A stretch of DNA of 43,194 nt from Frigoribacterium sp. GTDB lineage: Bacteria > Actinomycetota > Actinomycetes > Actinomycetales > Microbacteriaceae. The translations under genes and the position numbers were made by a program. The stretch is taken from positions 1 through 43,194 of the forward strand of contig JANYIZ010000034.1 in assembly GCA_025408445.1 (NCBI GenBank), read 5' to 3'. Under the pieces are notes generated by a model that was not told the DNA's origin, did not search any database, and saw only the letters and a list, made by a program, of their open reading frames with translations. This document shows, in pieces, positions 1 through 9,637 of this stretch; position 1 is the first letter of the stretch; each line of letters begins with the position of its first letter.

Positions 1-383
1 TCACGAATGGGCGTTCCCTCCGCGGCGAGCACGGCCGCCGGGATCATTGCCTCGCGCACGATGGCCCCCACCTGCACGAGCGTCGACGCCTCGCGGCCCG
101 TGGACTGGGTTTGGTGCTGGACAAGTGCCTCCGGTGTGCGAAATCCCTCGCGCTGGGCGAGCCCGCCAAATCCGAGGTCCGGTCGGGAGCGATGCCCGAC
201 TTCCCCGGCGAGCAGGGCGGCACACGCGTCGATGGCACGACGAATCTCCCCGAGTTTGCGCTGCCCGAGTAGCAATTCGCAATCGGCGAGAGTTCCAACG
301 GCAGCCGGATCGGTCGGCATTGCGCACGCCGCAGACAGGACGGCATCAACTGATGCGTCGAAGCTATCTGCGAATTTGGACAT
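1..383 (-). CDS. DUF222 (13E12-type) protein, N-terminal fragment running off the window
   Basis: Reading the minus strand from ATG at 383-381 gives an open frame of about 127 codons that is still open at the left edge, starting MSKFADSFDASVDAVLSAAC. It continues with a helical segment (LGQRKLGEIRRAIDACAALLAGEVGHRS) and then LGFGGLAQREGFRTPEALVQ. This pattern of small helices followed by 'RSRPDLGxxGLAxREGxxTPExLVQ' is typical of the N-terminal half of DUF222 proteins of Actinobacteria (the 13E12 repeat family), which usually end in an HNH nuclease domain; that domain would lie outside the window. The function of the family is not established; a mobile or nuclease role is often assumed. The whole visible stretch is in frame and intact. 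Start choice: the only ATG before the conserved part; a TATAGT hexamer lies one base upstream of it, too close to be its leaderless promoter. Confidence 0.75.
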   Translation of the reverse strand, partial: MSKFADSFDASVDAVLSAACAMPTDPAAVGTLADCELLLGQRKLGEIRRAIDACAALLAGEVGHRSRPDLGFGGLAQREGFRTPEALVQHQTQSTGREASTLVQVGAIVREAMIPAAVLAAEGTPIR

Positions 384-477
384 GACTATAGTCTCGCAGA
401 ATCGAAGCTATATCTGAATAGCTCTCACCAAATCTGTGGATAGGTCGTGCGGAGACGTCCTGTGGAGGACAGGACGA

Positions 478-650
478 GACGCGCGAAGAAAGGAACGAGA
501 GACGCGCGAAGAGGAGAACGGAAGACGCGCAAAGTGAGGAACGAGACGCGCGAAGAGACAGGACGAGACGCGCAAAGAGAGGAACGAGAGACCCGCGAAG
601 AAAGCGACGAAACGCGCGAAGAAAGCAAAGAAAGCGAAGAGACGCGCCGA
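478..650. repeat. Purine-rich degenerate tandem repeat, period about 22 bp
   Basis: Eight copies of the core GACGCGCGAAGA (some with one or two changes) begin at 478, 501, 524, 545, 567, 590, 611 and 641. Spacing is 23, 23, 21, 22, 23, 21 and 30 bp, so most copies sit about two helical turns apart. Between cores the sequence is almost all A and G (for example AAGGAACGAGA), which makes a strand strongly asymmetric in purines. The block lies between the 3' end of the NAD(P)-binding gene and the 5' end of the DUF222 gene, both on the minus strand. An open frame spans it on the plus strand but encodes only low-complexity Arg/Glu sequence, so I treat it as a repeat and not a gene. Confidence 0.85.
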
Positions 651-651
651 C

Positions 652-1290
652 CTACACCCCAGCCAACACCTCGGCCACTCCCCGATCCCCGGCCGACACC
701 TCGAACACGCTGCGCACCCCTACTCCGCCCAGCAACTCGACAACAACACTCGCCACATCAGCTCGCGCAATCGACCCACCATGGCTTCCCAGCGAAATCC
801 GTCCCGTCCCTGGCTCGTCTGTGAGGGTCACCGGGCGCACGATCGTCCAGTCGAGGTTCCGCTCGCGCACCGCGGCATCCGCCTCGCCCTTCGCGCGCAG
901 ATAGACCTGGAACGGATCCTCGGATGCCGCATCGTATGAGTCCGCCCCCACACTCGAGATCACAATCAATCGGGCAACCCCGGCCTCGAGTGCGGCGTCG
1001 GCGAGCAGGATCGCGCCGTCTCGATCGAGGGAGAGCTTGCGGTCATTGCTGCTGCCCTCGCCGGCCCCCGCGGCGAACACGGCGGCGTCGACACCGACGA
1101 GCACGTCCGCAACGTCCTGCACCGTCGACTGCTCGAGGTCGAGCACCACCGGGGTCGAACCTGCGGCGAGAAGGTCGTCGGCATGTTTCGCATTGCGGAT
1201 CAGCCCGATCGGTTCGTGACCAGCCGCAGTCAGCTGTCGGGCGAGCAGCAGGGCGATTTTTCCATGGCCTCCGGCGATGACTATTCTCAT
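652..1290 (-). CDS. NAD(P)-binding, atypical short-chain dehydrogenase / NmrA-like protein
   Basis: A 212-residue protein starting MRIVIAGGHGKIALLLARQL. The N-terminal GGHGKIA (residues 7-13) is the nucleotide-binding glycine loop of the extended/atypical SDR family (YwnB/SDR_a5-like). Further family marks are DLEQ near the end of beta-3, VFAAGAG, and VISSVGAD followed by YLRAKGEAD, which provides the Tyr-x-x-x-Lys pair in the form YLRAK. The line DWTIVRPVTLTDEPGTG is the usual substrate-side loop. Length matches the family (about 210-220). Substrates for these small reductases are generally unknown; redox sensing or repair of a small metabolite is possible. It is divergently transcribed from dnaX. 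The ATG is preceded by TAGGTT with a six-base gap, the same layout as other probable leaderless genes here. Confidence 0.8.
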   Translation of the reverse strand: MRIVIAGGHGKIALLLARQLTAAGHEPIGLIRNAKHADDLLAAGSTPVVLDLEQSTVQDVADVLVGVDAAVFAAGAGEGSSNDRKLSLDRDGAILLADAALEAGVARLIVISSVGADSYDAASEDPFQVYLRAKGEADAAVRERNLDWTIVRPVTLTDEPGTGRISLGSHGGSIARADVASVVVELLGGVGVRSVFEVSAGDRGVAEVLAGV

Positions 1291-1296
1291 GCTGTC

Positions 1297-1302
1297 AACC
1301 TA
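1297..1302 (-). promoter_or_regulatory. Probable -10 element, leaderless transcript of the NAD(P)-binding gene
   Basis: On the minus strand TAGGTT lies six bases before the ATG at 1290, so the transcript would begin at or next to the start codon. There is no purine-rich ribosome binding site in the gap. The hexamer fits the actinobacterial TANNNT form. A TTGACG at 1332-1327 is 24 bases further upstream, too far for a standard -35. Confidence 0.5.
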
Positions 1303-1332
1303 CGCCCGTGTATCACTCTGGCGAATCGTCAA

Positions 1333-1354
1333 ACTGGTGCCGGAAAGCACCAGT
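1333..1354. other. Perfect 8-bp hairpin between divergent promoters
   Basis: ACTGGTGC and GCACCAGT pair perfectly around the loop CGGAAA. It lies in the short divergent region between the NAD(P)-binding gene and dnaX. No T-run follows on either strand. It could be a protein binding site or a transcription blocker between the two units. The loop recalls the GGAA of SRP RNA, but the rest of that RNA is absent. Confidence 0.4.
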
Positions 1355-1443
1355 GCCACACCTCGCCCTGCACAGCGGATGCACGGACGGCTGCAGCCCT
1401 CTCGCTCGCGGCGAACACCGAAGGCCGCGTCGGTGGCTGCCGG

Positions 1444-1449
1444 TAGTCT
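1444..1449 (+). promoter_or_regulatory. Probable -10 element, leaderless dnaX transcript
   Basis: TAGTCT ends six bases before the GTG at 1456 and no Shine-Dalgarno-like sequence lies between them. This fits the TANNNT-N6-start pattern of leaderless actinobacterial genes. I see no recognisable -35. Confidence 0.5.
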
Positions 1450-1455
1450 TGGCGG

Positions 1456-3675
1456 GTGGTTACCGCCCTGTATCGCCGTTATCGGCCAGAGACTTTTGCC
1501 GAGTTGATCGGGCAGTCGCAGGTGACCGATCCGCTGCGCACAGCGCTGCGAAACGACCGCGTCAATCACGCCTATCTCTTCAGCGGACCGCGCGGTTGCG
1601 GCAAGACCACGTCGGCCCGCATCCTCGCCCGGTGCCTCAACTGCGCCGAGGGACCGACGGATACCCCCTGCGGTGTCTGCCCGAGTTGCGTCGAGCTGAG
1701 CCGCGACGGTGGCGGATCGATGGATGTCGTGGAGATCGATGCCGCGAGCCACAACGGTGTCGACGACGCGCGGGATCTGCGCGAGCGGGCCGTGTTCGCC
1801 CCGGCGAGGGATCGCTACAAGATCTTCATCCTCGATGAGGCGCACATGGTGACCCCGCAGGGCTTCAACGCGCTGCTGAAAATCGTCGAGGAACCGCCGG
1901 AGCACGTGAAGTTCATCTTCGCGACGACCGAACCGGAGAAGGTCATCGGCACGATCCGGTCGCGCACGCATCACTATCCGTTCCGCCTGGTGCCGCCCGC
2001 GCAGATGCTCGAATACGTGCAGTCCCTGTGCGTAAGCGAAAAGGTGGATGTCGAGGCCGGAGTGCTTCCCCTCGTGGTACGGGCCGGCGGCGGGTCCGTG
2101 CGCGATACTCTCTCCCTGCTCGACCAGCTCATCGCCGGATCCGAGGGGTCGTCAGTGCAGTACGAGCGCGCGGTCGCCCTGCTCGGCTACACGCACGGTG
2201 CCCTGCTCAGCGAAGTGGTGGATGCGCTTGGCGCCCGGAATGCCTCGGCCGCGTTCGCCGCGATCGATCGTGTCATCCAGACCGGGCAGGATCCGCGTCG
2301 ATTCGTCGAGGATCTCCTCGAACGGCTGCGGGACCTCATCATCGTCCGCGCCACCGGTGAGGGAGCAGCGGCAGTTCTCCGTGGCATCCAGCCCGACGAA
2401 CTCGACCGCATGGCTCAGCAGGCGTCGCGATTCGGCACCGCAGAGCTCTCACGGGCGGCGGATGTTGCGAACGCGGCTCTCACCGAAATGACCGGTGCTA
2501 CGTCGCCCCGCCTTCACCTCGAACTCATGATCGCGCGGGTGCTCGTGCCTGCGAGCGACGAGACCAACCGTGGCGCACTCGCCCGAGTCGAGCGTCTCGA
2601 GCGGCGGATCGGCGTCGACGGTCCCGAGGCTGCGGCGCCACGGGAAGAGGTCCTCCCGGAGGCGGCTGCCGAGCTTCAGCCGCCCGCTGTTCGCCTCACT
2701 TCTTCGGAGGAGTCCGTTCCCGGCGAGTCTGTTCCTTCGGCTTCCGCAGGGCAACAGTCGGCCACGGCCACGGCCACGGCTCCGGTATCGGCCCACCCCG
2801 CTTCCGCCGCCCCTCCCGGACCGGTCTATGGCTTCGGTGCGGGCGCTGCGGCCACGCGTACTTCCGAGCCCGCCGGTGCGCCTGAGCCCGCTGGTGCGCC
2901 TGAGCCCGCTGCTGCCGCCGAACCGCCGACCGAACCCACCGCCCCCACCTTTCAACAGGTGAAGGATTCGTGGCCCGAGATTCTCGAGCGGGTAGAAAAG
3001 GCCAAGCGCACTGCGTGGATGGTTATCTACACTGCCACGCCGCTCGCGCTTCGCGAGGGGAACATCCTCGACCTCTCGTTCGTGAGCCAGACGGATGTCG
3101 AGGCCCTCAAACAGCGCACGACACCGGGGGAGGGAGTCTCCGACTTCCTCAAGCAAGCGGTTTACGACGTGCTCGGTTTCCGTCCGCTCCTCACCGCGCG
3201 GGCGGAGGCGGCGCGTCCGGAACTCGCGAGAGCGAACGCGCCGGTCGTTCCGCTCCGTCCGATCCAGACATCCGCAGTCCTCGCACCAGCGAGCGAACCG
3301 CCGGCTTCAGTGGAGCCGCCTTCAGACAGGCCGGCTTCAGCGGAGCCGCCTCTAGAGGAGCCGCCTTTAGAAGAGCCGCCCGAGCCCTCCGGCCCCGACA
3401 GCGAGCCTCCTGTTCCCTCTGGCATCACCTGGGAGACCGCGGTCATTACCGATTCGGAGCCCGAGACGAAGCGGATGCCCGAGCCGGTGGCGAGGAAGGT
3501 AGAGAAGCTCGTCGTTTCGACCCCCGCCGAACCAGCCGCACCGAAGCGCCCGGCACCGGTCGCGACGGCCGATGGCAAGCAGCGCTATGGCGAGTCCGTG
3601 GTGCGCGAGATTCTCGGGGCGAGCTTCATCGAAGAACAGGCCGTGGCCCCCCGGGTCGAACCGAGAGAGCAGTAA
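1456..3675 (+). CDS. dnaX: DNA polymerase III subunit gamma/tau
   Basis: The clamp-loader ATPase of the replicative polymerase, 739 residues from a GTG start. Seen in order: the family opening [17 protein letters not shown] (residues 4-20), Walker A GPRGCGKT (44-51), a zinc-binding set with Cys60/63, 72, 75 and 78, Walker B ILDEAH (125-130), and the sensor region [13 protein letters not shown] with Arg170. The AAA+ core and collar run to about residue 380. A long Pro/Ala/Glu-rich linker follows, containing short repeats ([14 protein letters not shown] near 480 and several EPP units near 620-650), with a conserved block in between beginning [21 protein letters not shown] poly-A slippage site of the E. 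coli kind is not evident. recR follows after two bases, a common pairing. The start is set by the conserved N-terminus and a TAGTCT element just upstream. Confidence 0.97.
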   Translation: MVTALYRRYRPETFAELIGQSQVTDPLRTALRNDRVNHAYLFSGPRGCGKTTSARILARCLNCAEGPTDTPCGVCPSCVELSRDGGGSMDVVEIDAASHNGVDDARDLRERAVFAPARDRYKIFILDEAHMVTPQGFNALLKIVEEPPEHVKFIFATTEPEKVIGTIRSRTHHYPFRLVPPAQMLEYVQSLCVSEKVDVEAGVLPLVVRAGGGSVRDTLSLLDQLIAGSEGSSVQYERAVALLGYTHGALLSEVVDALGARNASAAFAAIDRVIQTGQDPRRFVEDLLERLRDLIIVRATGEGAAAVLRGIQPDELDRMAQQASRFGTAELSRAADVANAALTEMTGATSPRLHLELMIARVLVPASDETNRGALARVERLERRIGVDGPEAAAPREEVLPEAAAELQPPAVRLTSSEESVPGESVPSASAGQQSATATATAPVSAHPASAAPPGPVYGFGAGAAATRTSEPAGAPEPAGAPEPAAAAEPPTEPTAPTFQQVKDSWPEILERVEKAKRTAWMVIYTATPLALREGNILDLSFVSQTDVEALKQRTTPGEGVSDFLKQAVYDVLGFRPLLTARAEAARPELARANAPVVPLRPIQTSAVLAPASEPPASVEPPSDRPASAEPPLEEPPLEEPPEPSGPDSEPPVPSGITWETAVITDSEPETKRMPEPVARKVEKLVVSTPAEPAAPKRPAPVATADGKQRYGESVVREILGASFIEEQAVAPRVEPREQ

Positions 3676-3677
3676 GC

Positions 3678-4277
3678 GTGTACGACGGAATAGTCCAGGA
3701 ACTGATCGACGAACTGGGGCGACTGCCCGGAATCGGTCCGAAGTCTGCGCAGCGCATCGCGTTCCACATCCTCCAGACCGAGACTTTCGATGTCACCCGC
3801 CTTGCCGAGGTGCTCATGACGGTGAAGGAGAAGGTGCGTTTTTGCGACGTCTGCGGCAACGTGACCGAGCAGGAGCTCTGCAACATCTGCCGCGACCCAC
3901 GGCGATCTCCCGCCACGATTTGTGTGGTCGAGGAGGCGAAGGATGTCGTGGCAATCGAGCGCACCCGCGAGTTCAGAGGGCTCTATCACGTGCTCGGCGG
4001 CGCGATCAGCCCGATTGACGGAATCGGACCGGATGATCTGCGCATCCGTCAACTGATGCAGCGCCTCGCCGACGGTGTTGTCACCGAAGTGATCATTGCG
4101 ACCGATCCGAATCTCGAGGGGGAAGCGACGGCAACCTACCTCTCACGCATGTTGATGCACCTGGACCTGCGTGTCACGAGGCTCGCCTCCGGGCTGCCCG
4201 TTGGCGGCGATCTCGAGTATGCCGACGAGGTCACACTTGGTCGCGCCTTCGAGGGTCGACGGCTCGTCGAGAACTAG
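3678..4277 (+). CDS. recR: Recombination mediator RecR
   Basis: A 199-residue protein from GTG 3678, two bases after the dnaX stop, with GAGAG in the dnaX tail serving as ribosome binding site. Residues 1-53 hold a helix-hairpin-helix ([22 protein letters not shown]). A C4 zinc finger follows with Cys56, Cys59, Cys68 and Cys71. Then comes a Toprim domain ([16 protein letters not shown] and the block around [15 protein letters not shown]). RecR acts with RecF and RecO to load RecA at gapped DNA. The length is standard for the family. The same frame is open far upstream inside dnaX, but the family N-terminus [18 protein letters not shown] fixes this start. Confidence 0.96.
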   Translation: MYDGIVQELIDELGRLPGIGPKSAQRIAFHILQTETFDVTRLAEVLMTVKEKVRFCDVCGNVTEQELCNICRDPRRSPATICVVEEAKDVVAIERTREFRGLYHVLGGAISPIDGIGPDDLRIRQLMQRLADGVVTEVIIATDPNLEGEATATYLSRMLMHLDLRVTRLASGLPVGGDLEYADEVTLGRAFEGRRLVEN

Positions 4278-4450
4278 CGCCGGCGGCTCGTCGAGTTCGA
4301 GATCGAGGCCGACACCACAGAAGCGTGCCGTGGATTCCGATTCACTGCGATTCTTCGATAACCCCAGCCCCGGTTTGTACCCCAGACCGATCTGTCTGTC
4401 CCTATGACTGGAGGGATGCCGGTATATCGGAACGCGAGCAGACTTAACTT

Positions 4451-4801
4451 ATGACTTCACAGCCTGCAGCCCTCGAGTATCGTGTGGTGACTCTCGTCGA
4501 GCGCCACCCCACCGGCGGATACGACCAGCTGGTGACGTTTGCCAATGGGTCTGTCTCGTATCTCCGGGGCGGGGCGCTCCATCGCGAGGATGGACCGGCC
4601 CACATCGACCCCTCCGGTGCGCAGACCTGGCTCCAGCACGACCGCGAACACCGCGATTCCGGCCCGGCGGTCATTTTCAGCAACGGAGTGCACGAGTATT
4701 GGCTCGGCGGCAAGAGGGTTCAGAAGAGCGAGTGGCGCAAACTCCGCGCGCGTCTCACGCCCTTTCGCCGGATTCGCGCGATGACCCAGATGTCCCGCTG
4801 A
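4451..4801 (+). CDS. Small DGPA-repeat protein, function unknown
   Basis: A 116-residue protein that I cannot assign to a named family. It contains spaced repeats of the kind 'GG-x-HREDGPAHID-x-SG-x-W': LRGGALHREDGPAHIDPSGAQTW (near residues 38-60) and EHRDSGPAVIFSNGVHEYWLGGKRV (near 66-92). Such short beta-hairpin units, each with an (E)DGPA or SGPA core, occur in MORN-like repeat proteins of phages and bacteria; that comparison is from memory. The C-terminus is basic (KLRARLTPFRRIRAM). It has its own upstream gap of 173 bases after recR and a 126-base gap before lysC, so it is probably transcribed alone. There is no signal peptide or membrane segment. The codon pattern resembles its neighbours, so it is likely real. 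Confidence 0.65.
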   Translation: MTSQPAALEYRVVTLVERHPTGGYDQLVTFANGSVSYLRGGALHREDGPAHIDPSGAQTWLQHDREHRDSGPAVIFSNGVHEYWLGGKRVQKSEWRKLRARLTPFRRIRAMTQMSR

Positions 4802-4927
4802 GGATTCTCTCGCGACAGGAGGTTGGCGAGCTCTCCCGATCTGCACGTCACAGAGCGATCTCTTGGGAAGTCAACATTTAGGATAGGAGTCGGCCTAAAT
4901 CGGCCTCCCGAACTCCAGGAGAACCCA

Positions 4928-7242
<2,315 letters not shown>

Positions 7243-7347
7243 AGCGCACTCGGTGCCGGGTGCGGAAGCCGGATACCCGCTGCCGGTTGTGTCAAGCGGG
7301 TCGAGACCCGAGGCAGAATAGGAGGAACTCGTTCACAGGAGAACCTC

Positions 7348-7656
7348 ATGTCCCTTATCGTCGTCGCCACAATGACACCCCAGCCCGGCAAGTTGCAGGA
7401 CCTGACGGATGCCTTCGAGCAGGTCGCCTCCGCCATTCAGGCGGAGCCCGGGTGCGAGCTCTACGCCATCCACTCCGACGGAAGCGTCGTTGTGACCATC
7501 GAGCGCTGGGAGAGCGAGGCGGCGCTCGACGCGCATATGAAGGCCCCCTCGGTGACGGCGCTACTCGAGCAGGGACCGAAGTTCCTTGCCAAGGCACCCG
7601 AGATCGTGCCGATGCAGGCGCTCGGCTTCGGTGACCCGGTAAAGGGCACGATCTAG
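7348..7656 (+). CDS. Antibiotic biosynthesis monooxygenase (ABM) domain protein
   Basis: A 102-residue single-domain protein of the dimeric ferredoxin-like ABM/YgiN type. Visible marks: the opening strand SLIVVATMTPQPGK, the helix LQDLTDAFEQVASAIQAEPGC, the strands ELYAIHSDGSVVVTIERWESEAALDAHMKA, and the closing LLEQGPKFLAKAPEIVPMQAL. AGGAGAA stands about four bases before the ATG. These proteins are cofactor-free oxygenases, quinol oxygenases or haem-degrading enzymes in different lineages, so the exact substrate cannot be told. It stands alone between asd and a convergent gene. Confidence 0.8.
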   Translation: MSLIVVATMTPQPGKLQDLTDAFEQVASAIQAEPGCELYAIHSDGSVVVTIERWESEAALDAHMKAPSVTALLEQGPKFLAKAPEIVPMQALGFGDPVKGTI

Positions 7657-7722
7657 GGGATAGTCGCGCTGTCGACATCGGTTTTTCGCTGCAGGGCGCG
7701 CTCAACATTCGTTTCTCCGGCA

Positions 7723-8601
7723 TTAGCGTGGCTGATTGATGGTGAAGCAGAGGATTCGGCACGGCCGGCCCGCCGCAAGTCCGGCTGCCACGACCTGGAG
7801 GCACCACGCGCGGCGGAACATCACCTGCGGATAGGTGAATCGCGCGGTGCCGAACCGGGCAATGGTCGCCTCGCCGTCCCGTCGTCGGTCTGTTGTCTGC
7901 TGCGCGTCACCATCGTGGAATTCGCGGCTGTCGCATTCCACGATGTACCAACCGTCAACGAGCAGGTCGACCTGGCCGACTTTGCGGATGCTGGCCTGTG
8001 TATCGACCCGATAACCCAGTGCGCGGAGGTCGACGCGCATCAACGATTCGGTACCGGCCATCGACGAGGCATCCAGCTCCCTGGCGTTCGGCCGCACCCG
8101 CTCCGGCAGGGCAGCGAGCAACTCCGCGAGCTCGAAATGACCGAGCAGCCCATGATGCAGGGCACTGTCCAGCGTTGCAATGATCTCGGCGCGATTCGAG
8201 ATCCTGGCATGCTGCAGGATCGCGTCCTGCAGTGAGACTCGAAACATCCGATCACCGTTGGCCGGGAATCGATCTGACGCCCAGAGACGTGATTCTCCGG
8301 GCAGCAGGGGCGGAAGGCGACTGGCTCCGGGAACGACAGCAACCACGAGTCCGAGAGAGTGTCCGGCCCAAACGCCGAACGATTCGAGTGCACTTGCCCC
8401 GCCAAGGCGGCCACCCAGCGTTACCGCTCGAAGCGCAGCAGGTTCGGCCCGGGCAGTCGCGATCCACCCCCTGCGCGGAGAGAAAGTGGCGCCGGTGCGG
8501 CGCGCCCTCGCTATCGACCGTGTGGAATGGCCGAGTGAGCGCAGGAAACCGGAGCGGGCGAGATTCCCACAGCGCAACAGGTCGGCTTCGAGGGATCGCA
8601 T
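7723..8601 (-). CDS. DUF559-like / AbiEi-type protein with endonuclease-fold C-terminus
   Basis: A 292-residue protein from ATG 8601 (MRSLEADLLRCGNLARSGFL), which has AGGATCAGG upstream on the minus strand. The N-terminal 40-60 residues resemble the winged-helix start of AbiEi-type proteins (GNLARSGFLRSLGHSTRSIARARRTG). The middle holds a beta-rich block. The C-terminus, VGQVDLLVDGWYIVECDSREFHD followed by RRRDGEATIARFGTARFTYPQVMFR, has the D-x-x-L ... E-C-D arrangement of Vsr/DUF559 restriction-endonuclease-fold proteins. Such proteins are common in Microbacteriaceae and have no proven role. The frame is open 37 codons further upstream, but that extra part is not family-like. It is convergent with the ABM gene. 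Family assignment is from pattern only. Confidence 0.7.
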   Translation of the reverse strand: MRSLEADLLRCGNLARSGFLRSLGHSTRSIARARRTGATFSPRRGWIATARAEPAALRAVTLGGRLGGASALESFGVWAGHSLGLVVAVVPGASRLPPLLPGESRLWASDRFPANGDRMFRVSLQDAILQHARISNRAEIIATLDSALHHGLLGHFELAELLAALPERVRPNARELDASSMAGTESLMRVDLRALGYRVDTQASIRKVGQVDLLVDGWYIVECDSREFHDGDAQQTTDRRRDGEATIARFGTARFTYPQVMFRRAWCLQVVAAGLAAGRPCRILCFTINQPR

Positions 8602-8736
8602 AGCACCTGATCCTGCTGCCGTTCCTCGGAAAACGGGGCCGCCAGCGGAATTCTGGGGATAATCGTGCACGCTCCGGCCGAGGGAGGACGGGGCGCGATC
8701 GATCGAGTGCACAGCTCAACATCATTCGGCGACGCG

Positions 8737-8826
8737 GATGCCGAGAATCCTGCTGTTGAACCGGACGAAGGCCGAAAGACTGCTGTTGAACCGGACGGAT
8801 GCCGAGACACTGCTGCTGGAGCGCCA
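8737..8826. repeat. 30-bp direct repeat, three tandem copies
   Basis: Three adjacent 30-bp units at 8737-8766, 8767-8796 and 8797-8826 share GATGCCGA followed by TGCTGTTGAACCGGAC, with increasing divergence in the third copy. The period is a multiple of three. The plus frame leading into the SGNH gene reads ILLLNRTKAE, then LLLNRTDAET, then LLLERH. The repeat may be the 5' part of that gene if it begins at 8738, or an upstream element if it begins at 8888. Confidence 0.75.
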
Positions 8827-8887
8827 TCGGCAGCGCCCGGGAGCGAGTGATCCCCACCGCCAGCGCGCCTCGCCCCGAACCACCCCC

Positions 8888-9580
8888 ATGACTCGAGGAC
8901 CCCTGATCACGCTGGCGGCGATCGCCGTAGTGCTGGCGCTCACCACCGCTATCGTGGTGACTTCGAACGGGGAGGGAGGACCGGTGTCAGAGGGGAGCGC
9001 ACAGGGATCGAATGCTGTCGCAACCGGGCCGATTGTCGCGTTCTATGGCGATTCCTATACCCTCGGCATCGGCGCGAGTGACAAGAGCAAGCGATGGTCG
9101 ACCCTGATCTGCGGCGAACAAAACTGGCGCGAGGTAAACCCGAGCGTCAACGGCCTCGGCTTCGTCAACAACCGCTCGGCCGCCATCGACGAACCTGGTG
9201 AAGTAATTGCGGCGCAGCCGGACATTGTGTTCATCACCATGGGACTCAACGACAACTTTTCCTACGATCGAGCCGCCACAGAGATTCACCGCCGGATCGA
9301 CGTCGACTTCTCGCGGCTGAAAGGTGCCCTTCCCGCGGCTCGGTTCATCGCAGTCGAACCATTCTGGTACACGGATGAGCGACCTGAGTCGCTCGGGGTT
9401 ATCAGCGGCTGGGTCAAGTCCGCGGCATCCGACATCGGTGCCGACTTTGTTCCGGGCGCTTCGCACTGGATCCAGCACCACCCCGAGTGGATGGCCACAG
9501 ACCGACTGCATCCAAACAATAAGGGCTATGCCGAAATGACGCGCAGGATGAACGCCGAGCTTAAAAAGCTTGACCTTTAA
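8888..9580 (+). CDS. Membrane-anchored SGNH/GDSL hydrolase
   Basis: A 230-residue protein from ATG 8888. One N-terminal hydrophobic segment (ITLAAIAVVLALTTAIVVT, residues 7-25) acts as signal or anchor. It is followed by a short linker and the SGNH domain. Block I is AFYGDSYTLGIGAS with nucleophile Ser56, the later GLNDN is the Asn block, and DRLHPNNKGY near the end supplies Asp205 and His208. The family includes esterases, lipases and carbohydrate acetyl esterases; the extracytoplasmic location suggests action on cell-envelope or external esters. The frame is open upstream to 8738 through a 30-bp repeat; neither start has a good ribosome binding site, so the N-terminus is uncertain. It is followed by mqo, which appears to have its own promoter. 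Confidence 0.8.
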   Translation: MTRGPLITLAAIAVVLALTTAIVVTSNGEGGPVSEGSAQGSNAVATGPIVAFYGDSYTLGIGASDKSKRWSTLICGEQNWREVNPSVNGLGFVNNRSAAIDEPGEVIAAQPDIVFITMGLNDNFSYDRAATEIHRRIDVDFSRLKGALPAARFIAVEPFWYTDERPESLGVISGWVKSAASDIGADFVPGASHWIQHHPEWMATDRLHPNNKGYAEMTRRMNAELKKLDL

Positions 9581-9625
9581 CGCCGCTGCAACAGCGCTCA
9601 CGGAAGGCGAGCAGATTCCCCACCG

Positions 9626-9631
9626 TAAACT
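9626..9631 (+). promoter_or_regulatory. Probable -10 element, leaderless mqo transcript
   Basis: TAAACT ends six bases before the GTG at 9638, and no ribosome binding site lies in the gap (GGGCGG). The layout matches the other leaderless candidates in this window. Confidence 0.5.
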
Positions 9632-9637
9632 GGGCGG

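Noticed and set aside
478-650. CRISPR array
   Set aside because: Repeat cores are 12 bases with 9-11 base spacers that are themselves similar and purine-rich; no Cas gene.
447-824. Open frame of 125 codons across the purine-rich repeat
   Set aside because: Encodes only Arg/Glu low-complexity sequence from the repeat and then runs antisense into the NAD(P)-binding gene; no ribosome binding site.
1333-1354. 4.5S/SRP RNA (ffs) upstream of dnaX
   Set aside because: Only an 8-bp stem with CGGAAA loop; the conserved GGAAGCAGCC part and the long stem are missing.
2860-3390. Repeats within dnaX linker as a mobile or regulatory element
   Set aside because: They encode in-frame Pro/Ala/Glu-rich linker repeats that are normal for actinobacterial tau.
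4260-4295. Direct repeat CGGCTCGTCGAG at the recR 3' end and just after the stop
   Set aside because: Twelve bases, 24 apart; probably a small local duplication without function.
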